Assembly (NCBI GenBank): GCA_004558035.1
Contig: SFEJ01000010.1
Span: 1-58,243 of the forward strand
From: Opitutia bacterium
Lineage (GTDB): Bacteria > Verrucomicrobiota > Verrucomicrobiae > Opitutales > UBA953
Reading direction: 5' to 3'
Length of the DNA stretch: 58,243 nt
Of this stretch, positions 52,341 through 58,243 are shown in pieces; positions within the stretch are counted from its first letter, which is position 1; the number at the start of each line of letters is the position of its first letter. The translations under genes and the position numbers were made by a program. The notes beneath the pieces are model-generated. The model ran no database searches, was not told the origin of the DNA, and saw nothing but the letters and a program-made list of their open reading frames with translations.

Positions 52341-52409
52341 TGAAGAGAAAGGACGAAAAACGCCCTTTCTCTTCAAACCGGAAATGCGGACAGCGCAACA
52401 CTGTCCGCA
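52341..52409 (-). promoter_or_regulatory. Two hairpins between rplL and rpoB (processing or attenuation)
   Basis: TGAAGAGAAAGG (52341-52352) pairs with CCTTTCTCTTCA (52364-52375), and TGCGGACAG (52385-52393) pairs with CTGTCCGCA (52401-52409). Neither is followed by a clean T run on the minus strand. By analogy with E. coli rplL-rpoB, which has an attenuator and an RNase III site here, they may set the ratio of ribosomal protein to polymerase mRNA. Confidence 0.55.
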
Positions 52410-52444
52410 ACTCCGGATTTGAATGTGAGGAGAAGCTCAAGAAA

Positions 52445-52819
52445 TTACTTGACTTCGACCGTGGCGCCGGCCGCTTTAAGCTTTTCCTCGATCTGCTTGG
52501 CTTCCTCTTTGGTGCAGCCTTCCTTAATGGCTTTCGGAGCGCTTTCGACGAGTTCCTTGGCTTCCTTGAGGCCGAGACCCGTGATCGCGCGGACTTCCTT
52601 GATGACGTTGATGGCGCTCGAGCCCTTGTTGACGAGAATGACGTCGAATTCCGTCTTCTCTTCAGCCGGAGCGGCGGCGGCACCGGCAGCGCCGGCGACG
52701 GCGACCGGAGCGGCGGAAACGCCCCAGAGTTCTTCGAGTTCCTTGACGAGAGCGACCATTTCCTTGACGGGCTGGGCGCTCAGCCATTCGATGACTTGTT
52801 CTTTGGTGATGTCTGACAT
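52445..52819 (-). CDS. rplL: 50S ribosomal protein L7/L12
   Basis: Stalk protein recruiting translational GTPases. 124 residues: an N-terminal dimerisation helix (MSDITKEQVIEWLSAQPVKE), an Ala-rich hinge (VAVAGAAGAAAAPAEEK) and the conserved C-terminal domain (EFDVILVNKGSSAINVIKEV, RAITGLGLKEAKELVE). It is separated from rplJ by 141 bases containing two small dyads (GTCCGC-GGAATT-GCGGAC and AGGGG... CCCCT). Confidence 0.98.
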   Translation of the reverse strand: MSDITKEQVIEWLSAQPVKEMVALVKELEELWGVSAAPVAVAGAAGAAAAPAEEKTEFDVILVNKGSSAINVIKEVRAITGLGLKEAKELVESAPKAIKEGCTKEEAKQIEEKLKAAGATVEVK

Positions 52820-52960
52820 AGTTTTTGTTTCCTTGAATGATTAGCGTCCGCGGAATTGCGGACATTTAAGGGGTTATCGCCCCTAACCGATTTCTTTGGA
52901 TTGTTTTTCCCGAACCGCCGCGCCGACGGGAACGCCGGAACGACGGTCCGAAAAAGGGTT

Positions 52961-53455
52961 TCACTCCGCGGCGGCTCCGCCCTCCTTGTCGTTCTTCGCG
53001 ACGAGAACGCGGACGAACGAGCCGGCCGGCGTCGAGAGGAGCGAGAGGAAGAGCGCGCGCGCTTCCGCGAGGGACGGGAGCTTGGAGAGCTCTTCGACGG
53101 CGTCCTTGTTCAGCAGTTCCCCTTCGACGACGCCCGCCTTGATTTCGAGACGGGACTTGTCTTTGAAGAACTTGAAGAGCACCTTCGCGACTCCGCTCGG
53201 ATTGTCGCCGCCGGTGACGATGGCCGTGTGGCCCGTCAGGTACTGGGCAATGTCCGGAAGATTCGCGCTCTTCGCGGCGATGTTGAGAATGCTGTTCTTG
53301 ACGACGTGATACTCCGCGCCGAATTCGCGAATCTGCGAACGGATCGAAGCGGCGTCGGCGACCGTGACCTGCGTGAAGTCCGCCAAAAGCAGATAGTTGG
53401 ATTTGGCGAGGTGCTGCGCGACTTCGTCTACGAGAAATTTCTTTTCGGATCTCAT
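52961..53455 (-). CDS. rplJ: 50S ribosomal protein L10
   Basis: Stalk base protein that binds L7/L12 dimers. 164 residues; starts MRSEKKFLVDEVAQHLAKSN and has YLLLADFTQVTVADAASIRS and YHVVKNSILNIAAKS. The gap to rplA upstream is only 17 bases, so there is no separate long L10-leader as in E. coli; any autoregulatory site must lie within rplA or be absent. Confidence 0.96.
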   Translation of the reverse strand: MRSEKKFLVDEVAQHLAKSNYLLLADFTQVTVADAASIRSQIREFGAEYHVVKNSILNIAAKSANLPDIAQYLTGHTAIVTGGDNPSGVAKVLFKFFKDKSRLEIKAGVVEGELLNKDAVEELSKLPSLAEARALFLSLLSTPAGSFVRVLVAKNDKEGGAAAE

Positions 53456-53472
53456 GTTTTCTCGGTCCTTTC

Positions 53473-54168
53473 TTACGCGATGTAGGGTTTGACGTCGATC
53501 TTGACGCCGGCGCTCATCGTGGAGCTGACCGTCAGCGACTTGATGAACTTCGTGCCTTTCAGCGCTTCCGGCTCCGCCTTGACGAGAGCCTGAATCGCGG
53601 CTTCCGCGTTTTCGGCGAGCTGCTTGGCGTCGAAGGAACGCTTGCCGATGACGATGGCGATGTTGGCCGTCTTGTCCATCTTGAACTCGACGCGGCCGCC
53701 CTTGACCGCCTTGATCGTGGCGGGAATGTCGTCCGAAACCGTTCCCGACTTCGGGTTCGGCATCAGTCCGCGGGGACCGAGCACGCGGGCCACCTTGCGC
53801 ACGTCCTTCATCGCGGAAGTCGTGGAAATGGCGACGTCGAAGCCGGTCCAGCCGGAGTTCACCTTTTCGATGAGATCCGCCAGGCCCGCGGCGTCCGCGC
53901 CGGCGTCGAGCGCCTCCTGCGGATTTTCCGTGAAGACGATGACGGCGACCTTCTTGCCGCTGCCGTTCGGAAGCGAGACGGTCCCGCGGACCATCTGGTC
54001 GGACTGTTTGGGATCGACGCCCAGATGGGCGCTGATCTCGACGGTTTCGTCAAACTTGGCCTTCGGCATCTTCGCGAGCATCTCGACCGCCTCCGCGACG
54101 GAATAGGACGCCGCCAAATCGCCGACGGCCTTCGTTGCCGTATAACGTTTGGATTCTTTTTTCTGCAT
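53473..54168 (-). CDS. rplA: 50S ribosomal protein L1
   Basis: L1-stalk protein and translational repressor in many bacteria. 231 residues: SYSVAEAVEMLAKMPKAKFDETVEISAHLGVDPKQSDQMVRGTVSLPNGSGK is split around a standard core. VLGPRGLMPNPKSGTV (residues about 125-140) and the end VSSTMSAGVKIDVKPYIA are diagnostic. It lies 44 bases after rplK. Confidence 0.97.
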   Translation of the reverse strand: MQKKESKRYTATKAVGDLAASYSVAEAVEMLAKMPKAKFDETVEISAHLGVDPKQSDQMVRGTVSLPNGSGKKVAVIVFTENPQEALDAGADAAGLADLIEKVNSGWTGFDVAISTTSAMKDVRKVARVLGPRGLMPNPKSGTVSDDIPATIKAVKGGRVEFKMDKTANIAIVIGKRSFDAKQLAENAEAAIQALVKAEPEALKGTKFIKSLTVSSTMSAGVKIDVKPYIA

Positions 54169-54212
54169 GTTTTCGACTTTCTTTGTCTCCTGCCTGATCG
54201 CAGTACGAATTC

Positions 54213-54638
54213 TTATCCGACGACCTCGATGCCCATCGAACGGGCCGTGCCTTCAATCATGCGGGCGGCCTGGTTCGCGTCGACGGCGTTGAGGTCCTTT
54301 TTCTTGATCTCGACGATTTCGAGAATCTGCTTGCGCGTCACCTTGCCGACCTTGTCCTTGTTGGGAACGCCGGAGCCGCTTTCGATCTTGGCGGCCTTCT
54401 TCAGGAGCACCGCCGCCGGCGGCGTCTTGAGGATGAACGTGAAGGACTTGTCCTGGTAAACCGTGATGACGACCGGGAGAATCATTCCCGCCTGGTCTTT
54501 CGTGCGAGCATTGTACTCCTTGCAGAACGCCATGATGTTGACGCCCTTCGCGCCGAGAGCCGGGCCGACCGGAGGAGCCGGATTCGCCGCGCCCGCCGGG
54601 AGCTGGAGTCTGATTTCACCTACTACTTTTTTTGCCAT
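54213..54638 (-). CDS. rplK: 50S ribosomal protein L11
   Basis: GTPase-centre protein, partner of the stalk and target of thiostrepton-type drugs. 141 residues: LQLPAGAANPAPPVGPALGAKGVNIMAFCKEYN (residues 10-42, the conserved proline-rich N-terminal domain) and the C-terminal 23S-binding domain ending EGTARSMGIEVVG. It starts 38 bases after nusG. Confidence 0.98.
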   Translation of the reverse strand: MAKKVVGEIRLQLPAGAANPAPPVGPALGAKGVNIMAFCKEYNARTKDQAGMILPVVITVYQDKSFTFILKTPPAAVLLKKAAKIESGSGVPNKDKVGKVTRKQILEIVEIKKKDLNAVDANQAARMIEGTARSMGIEVVG

Positions 54639-54676
54639 TTGTCTGTATTTTTAAAGTTTGATTTCGAACGTTGGAA

Positions 54677-55255
54677 TCAACTTTCAACGACACGCTCCAC
54701 TTGCCAGAACTCGAGCTCGACCGGCGTAAGACGACCGAAAATCGAAACGGAGACCTGCATCTTCTGACGCTCGACGTCGATGGAATCGATCGCTCCCGTC
54801 AGATTCACGAAGGGACCTTCGAGGATCTTCACCTCTTCGCCTTCGTGGAACTGCACCTTCGGGACGACCTTGTTCTTGGCGGCCTCGACCTGCTCCAGAA
54901 TCTGATCGATTTCAGATTTCTTGAGCTTGACCGGGTGTTCGCCGCCGATGAAGTCGATCACGCCCTGCACGTTGCGCACGAAGAACCAGGGCTTGTTAAT
55001 GAGACGCCCCTCTTCGTCGAACAGACGCATGCGCAGGAAGATGTAGTTCGGATAAAGCTTGCGCTTCCGCTGCGTCTTCTTTCCGTTGCGGACCTCCTGG
55101 ACAGTTTCGGTCGGCATCAGGATGTCCTTGATGTAGTCCTGCAGTCCTTCGATCTCGACGAACTTCTTGAGATAGTTCTCCACCTTCTGCTCCATGTTGG
55201 AGAGAGTCTGAATCGCATACCAATCAAAGCCGCTTTCCGCTTCCGCCTGTTCCAT
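54677..55255 (-). CDS. nusG: Transcription termination/antitermination factor NusG
   Basis: Processivity factor that binds polymerase and couples it to Rho or the ribosome. 192 residues. The NGN domain begins WYAIQTLSNMEQKVENYLKK (around residue 11), with LYPNYIFLRM near 70. The KOW domain is at the end: EGEEVKILEGPFVNLTGAIDSI. The linker between the domains is slightly long. It lies between secE and rplK as in most bacteria. Confidence 0.96.
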   Translation of the reverse strand: MEQAEAESGFDWYAIQTLSNMEQKVENYLKKFVEIEGLQDYIKDILMPTETVQEVRNGKKTQRKRKLYPNYIFLRMRLFDEEGRLINKPWFFVRNVQGVIDFIGGEHPVKLKKSEIDQILEQVEAAKNKVVPKVQFHEGEEVKILEGPFVNLTGAIDSIDVERQKMQVSVSIFGRLTPVELEFWQVERVVES

Positions 55256-55307
55256 GGTGTCTGTCTTATTGAAAGTTGTTTTATGCTGGAAAAACGCCTA
55301 AGAAATT

Positions 55308-55529
55308 TTAGGCGCTCACAAGTTTGGTCAAAAATTGAATCAGGCTTCCCAAGGACAGGTCGAAGGCGAAGATGACGCACGTCAGAACGATCACCGCGAC
55401 ACAGACGACCGCCGTGTACTGGGCGAGTTCTTTCGGTTTAGGCCAAATCGCCTTCTTGAAGACCTCCGTGCAGGTTTCGTTGAAGAAACGCCGAACGGTC
55501 CCGACGAAGCTGAAGATTTTTGAAAACAT
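55308..55529 (-). CDS. secE: Preprotein translocase subunit SecE
   Basis: Clamp subunit of the SecYEG channel. 73 residues with the short one-helix form: a cytoplasmic amphipathic part (FFNETCTEVFKKAIWPKPKELAQYT, including the conserved W-P-K/x-EL signature) and one membrane helix (AVVCVAVIVLTCVIFAFDLSL). It is followed by nusG after 52 bases and preceded by tRNA-Trp. Confidence 0.95.
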   Translation of the reverse strand: MFSKIFSFVGTVRRFFNETCTEVFKKAIWPKPKELAQYTAVVCVAVIVLTCVIFAFDLSLGSLIQFLTKLVSA

Positions 55530-55538
55530 TGCTTAAAG

Positions 55539-55612
55539 TGGCAGGGCAGGAAGGAATCGAACCCTCATATGCGGTTTTGGAGACCGCTGTTCTACCGTTG
55601 AACTACTGCCCT
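55539..55612 (-). tRNA. tRNA-Trp (CCA)
   Basis: Minus strand, 74 bases with encoded CCA (55539-55541). Acceptor AGGGCAG/CTGCCCT, discriminator G, anticodon CCA in GGTCTCCAAAACC, T-arm GAGGGTTCGATTCCTTC. Its location between tuf and secE is conserved in many bacteria. Confidence 0.97.
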
Positions 55613-55685
55613 GTGAGTTTAGGTGCGGAAGCCGGGAACGGATAACGCTCCGTCCCGGCATCCGCGAAATCCCGTTTATCCTCGA

Positions 55686-56894
55686 TTACTTGATGATGTC
55701 GATGATACGGCCGGAACCGATCGTGCGGCCGCCTTCGCGGATGGCGAAGCGCTGACCCTTTTCCATCGCGACCGGCTTGCCGAGTTCGATTTCGATCTCG
55801 ACGTTGTCGCCCGGCATGACCATTTCCGTGCCGGCGGCCAGCTTCACGACGCCCGTGACGTCAGCCGTGCCGAAGAAGAACTGCGGACGATAGTTCGTGA
55901 AGAACGGCGTGTGGCGGCCGCCTTCTTCCTTCGTGAGGACGTAAATCTGAGCCTTGGCCTGCGTGTGCGGGTGGATGGAGCCCGGCTTCGCGAGCACCTG
56001 GCCGCGCTGCACCTGGTCCTTTTCGATGCCGCGGAGGAGCACGCCGACGTTGTCGCCCGCCTGGCCCTGATCGAGGCTCTTACGGAACATTTCGACGCCC
56101 GTGACCGTGGACTTCTGCGTGTCCGCGAGACCGATGATTTCGACTTCTTCGCCGACCTTGATGACGCCCTTTTCGATACGTCCCGTGGCGACCGTGCCGC
56201 GGCCCGTGATCGAGAACACGTCTTCGACGGACATCATGAAGGGCTGGTCGAGCGCGCGTTCCGGTTCCGGAATTTCGCTGTCGAGAACTTCCATAAGTTC
56301 CGTAATCGCCTTGTAGCCCGGGCCTTCGGCGTTGTTCGCAGCGGCGTCTTCGAGAGCCTGCGTCGCGGAACCGCGGACGATCTTGGCATTGTCGCCGTCG
56401 AACTCATACTTATTGAGGAGGTCGCGGATTTCCATTTCGACGAGCTCGAGCAGATCCGGGTCGTCGAGAAGGTCGCACTTGTTCAGCCAAACGACGATCT
56501 TCGGCACGCCGACCTGGCGGGCGAGAAGGACGTGTTCCTTCGTCTGCGGCATCGGTCCGTCGGCGGCGGAGACGACGAGGATCGCACCGTCCATCTGGGC
56601 GGCGCCGGTGATCATGTTCTTGACGAAGTCGGCGTGGCCGGGGCAGTCGACGTGCGCGTAGTGGCGCTTTTCCGATTCATATTCGACGTGCGCAGCGGCG
56701 ATCGTGACCGTCTTGGTCGCGTCGCGGACCGTTCCGCCTTTCGCGATGTCCGCGTAAGCCTTGACGACCGCGAGACCTTTGCAGGCCTGGACGGCGAGGA
56801 TAGCGGCGGTCGTCGTCGTCTTGCCATGGTCGATGTGACCGATGGTGCCGACATTGACGTGCGGTTTCGTGCGAACGTAGGTTTCTTTAGCCAT
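55686..56894 (-). CDS. tuf: Elongation factor Tu
   Basis: GTPase delivering aminoacyl-tRNA to the ribosome. 402 residues from ATG 56894 (MAKETYVRTKPHVNVGTIGH). The frame is open 31 codons further upstream into the tRNA-Thr gene, which is not coding. G1 GHIDHGKTT, G3 DCPGHADF, G4 NKCD, and domain II GRGTVATGRIEKG are all present. Residue pattern for kirromycin or GE2270 sites was not analysed. Confidence 0.99.
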   Translation of the reverse strand: MAKETYVRTKPHVNVGTIGHIDHGKTTTTAAILAVQACKGLAVVKAYADIAKGGTVRDATKTVTIAAAHVEYESEKRHYAHVDCPGHADFVKNMITGAAQMDGAILVVSAADGPMPQTKEHVLLARQVGVPKIVVWLNKCDLLDDPDLLELVEMEIRDLLNKYEFDGDNAKIVRGSATQALEDAAANNAEGPGYKAITELMEVLDSEIPEPERALDQPFMMSVEDVFSITGRGTVATGRIEKGVIKVGEEVEIIGLADTQKSTVTGVEMFRKSLDQGQAGDNVGVLLRGIEKDQVQRGQVLAKPGSIHPHTQAKAQIYVLTKEEGGRHTPFFTNYRPQFFFGTADVTGVVKLAAGTEMVMPGDNVEIEIELGKPVAMEKGQRFAIREGGRTIGSGRIIDIIK

Positions 56895-56942
56895 ATTCTG
56901 TATTTGTTTTAGTTGTTTATGATTATGTTGAAAATTCGTGGA

Positions 56943-57018
<76 letters not shown>

Positions 57019-57087
57019 AACCGTCTCCTTCCCGTATCGCCGGAGCGGAACAAAAAGGAGCGGTCATTTTTTCATTTTCGGGGAAAT

Positions 57088-57093
57088 CGTCAA
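57088..57093 (-). promoter_or_regulatory. Possible -35 element of the tRNA-Thr/tuf transcript
   Basis: TTGACG on the minus strand (complement 57088-57093) lies about 70 bases before the tRNA-Thr 5' end. The -10 region 17 bases further (AAAATG) is poor, so this is only a candidate. Confidence 0.25.
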
Positions 57094-57110
57094 CACTTTT
57101 TTCAAAAAAA

Positions 57111-57866
57111 TTATTTCCCCAGCCGGAAACGGTACTCGCCCGCGCCGCGGAGATGCTCCCGAGCCCAGGATTTCACGAGCTTCAGCGCCGCCGCGTCCGT
57201 CTTGCTGTCCTCCGACGAGGACACGATGTAGAACTGCCGCCGCGTCGGTTCGCCGTAGCAGAAGATCTCCACCGGGCGCAGCAGCATCTTCGGATCCTCG
57301 AACTCCGTCGCGGGAACGCCGTCGGCGACCGCCTTCCCGAAGAAGACCGCCGTCCCGCGCGTCGAATCGAACACCGCCATCTTCACGCCGCCTTCCGCCC
57401 GAGCCGCCTCCTCCGCGTCGCCCCGCTGCCCGAACGCGCGGACAAGATTCCAGCGCTTCGCGGGAACGAAGACGTCCTTCTCGTCCGCCTCAAGATCGCG
57501 CGGCTCCAGCACCGCCCTGTTCCCGTCCGAATCCAGAAAGAATATGCCGCCGAAGGAAAGGTTCTCGTCCTGCGCCACGTCCAGCTCCGCCGCCAGATTC
57601 TCGTCGCCCCCGTTCCAGCGCGTCGGCAGAAAGAGCGGCGCGGAATCGCGCAGATCCTCCTCCTCGCTCACCTCGTCGGAAACGCCGATCCGCGGGAACG
57701 CCCGCCCCTCGGCGGCGCCGTCGAAACGCAGCTCCGGCGAAAACGCGAGAAACGCGCACGCGCACGCCGCGAGCGCGCAGAGGAACGCGCGCCGCTCGCT
57801 CACGAAAAAACGTTCGCGGACGGCGCGAAGCGCACGGGACGAACGGCTCGGCTCTGCGGTATTCAC
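57111..57866 (-). CDS. Membrane-anchored protein of unknown function
   Basis: 251 residues from GTG 57866 (NTAEPSRSSRALRAVRERF), the first plausible start after the divergent tRNA-Ser. The frame continues open upstream through that tRNA, which cannot be coding. A basic N-terminus (SRALRAVRERFFVSERR) precedes one hydrophobic helix (FLCALAACACAFLAFSPEL), so the bulk is likely periplasmic. It includes VSDEVSEEEDLRDSAPLFLPTRWN and GIFFLDSDGNRAVLEP. The end, GEPTRRQFYIVSSSEDSKTD, does not match a family I know. The GTG start is uncertain. Confidence 0.6.
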   Translation of the reverse strand: MNTAEPSRSSRALRAVRERFFVSERRAFLCALAACACAFLAFSPELRFDGAAEGRAFPRIGVSDEVSEEEDLRDSAPLFLPTRWNGGDENLAAELDVAQDENLSFGGIFFLDSDGNRAVLEPRDLEADEKDVFVPAKRWNLVRAFGQRGDAEEAARAEGGVKMAVFDSTRGTAVFFGKAVADGVPATEFEDPKMLLRPVEIFCYGEPTRRQFYIVSSSEDSKTDAAALKLVKSWAREHLRGAGEYRFRLGK

Positions 57867-57973
57867 GACGGAGAAAAATTTTCTCGCAAAGCGCCTTCTT
57901 TTGCCACCACAAAATTTCCGGTTGACTATTTCCGCGCGAAACTTTTTGATGCTCGCTCCTTTTTCGGTCTTAC

Positions 57974-58061
57974 GGAGAGATGACAGAGTGGCCGATTGTG
58001 CCTGACTCGAAATCAGGTGTGCCGCAAGGCACCGGGGGTTCGAATCCCTCTCTCTCCGCCA
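57974..58061 (+). tRNA. tRNA-Ser (CGA)
   Basis: Plus strand, 88 bases including CCA (58059-58061). Acceptor GGAGAGA/TCTCTCC, anticodon CGA in CTGACTCGAAATCAG, long variable arm GTGTGCCGCAAGGCACC (class II), T-arm GGGGGTTCGAATCCCTC. Confidence 0.97.
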
Positions 58062-58068
58062 TTTTTCG

Positions 58069-58102
58069 TGAATCCCGCCCGCCTCCCGGACGGGATTCGT
58101 CG
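58069..58102 (+). terminator. Terminator after tRNA-Ser
   Basis: GAATCCCGCCCG and CGGACGGGATTC form a stem (one mismatch region) followed by GTCGTTTT. Confidence 0.7.
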
Positions 58103-58243
58103 TTTTCCCACGCCCGCCGCGCGCCGCCCGCCCCCCTCGGTTTGAAATACCGGTGGCAAGTCCGAAATTTCGACCACGGAAGACACGGAAAAGCACGGAA
58201 TTCTTCTTTGGCGAAAAATCGCGGGAACGCAGGGGAGAAGCGG
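58103..58243. other. Gene-free right end
   Basis: No gene recognised. Contains the stereotyped phrase CCACGGAAGACACGGAAAAG (around 58171-58190) and one motif copy at about 58221. A gene may begin beyond the window. Confidence 0.4.

Overview
The window is a high-GC chromosomal segment. It most likely comes from a Verrucomicrobiota bacterium, probably near Opitutales. The inference rests on a large autotransporter-type beta-strand-repeat protein ending in a PEP-CTERM sorting tail, the EPS export genes that usually accompany PEP-CTERM systems, a short EF-Ts, GatCA amidotransferase genes, and a Wza/Wzc-like cluster beside rpoBC. No marker allowing species assignment (such as rRNA) is present.

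Layout. 1-5.4 kb: PEP-CTERM surface protein (minus) flanked by gene-free DNA with palindromic repeats. 5.4-7.9 kb: cytochrome bd oxidase (cydAB). 7.9-15.7 kb: uvrB, a CBS/DRTGG family II pyrophosphatase, threonine aldolase, peptide deformylase, an AsmA-like protein with alanine-rich repeats, a sugar nucleotidyltransferase and a decayed toxin-antitoxin pair. 15.8-26.5 kb: a secreted metallopeptidase, a type IIG-like restriction-modification enzyme with a ten-base homopolymer in its reading frame, an aroE remnant, a DUF481 outer-membrane protein, gatC-gatA, a GH20 hexosaminidase and aroA. 26.8-35.3 kb: an integrated element in the 3' end of tRNA-Tyr. 35.6-40.0 kb: rpsB-tsf, a small protein, leuD, rplM-rpsI and a substrate-binding protein. 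40.1-44.3 kb: EPS export genes (minus). 44.3-57.0 kb: the classical block tRNA-Thr, tuf, tRNA-Trp, secE, nusG, rplK, rplA, rplJ, rplL, rpoB, rpoC (minus). The right end holds one unknown membrane protein and tRNA-Ser.

The mobile element (about 8.4 kb) is bounded by 83-85 bp direct repeats containing the tRNA-Tyr 3' end and its terminator. It carries a tyrosine integrase, two ribbon-helix-helix regulators, an AlpA/Xis-like helix-turn-helix protein, several small unknown proteins and an 833-residue primase-helicase. It has no capsid, portal or terminase gene. Its gene-poor flanks contain two versions of the same repeat arrangement (TGTAGGTT octamers bracketed by an 18-bp inverted repeat), which look like iteron-type origins. 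The layout resembles phage-inducible chromosomal islands or integrative plasmids reduced to int, regulators and pri-rep.

The most striking genome-scale signal is the 9-mer GCGGGAACG (or its complement CGTTCCCGC). By eye there are about 100 exact copies in 58 kb, where base composition alone would give one or two. It occurs on both strands, in genes in several reading frames, in intergenic DNA, inside the mobile element, and as inverted pairs forming terminators. This resembles the pattern of DNA-uptake sequences or the cyanobacterial HIP1 motif.
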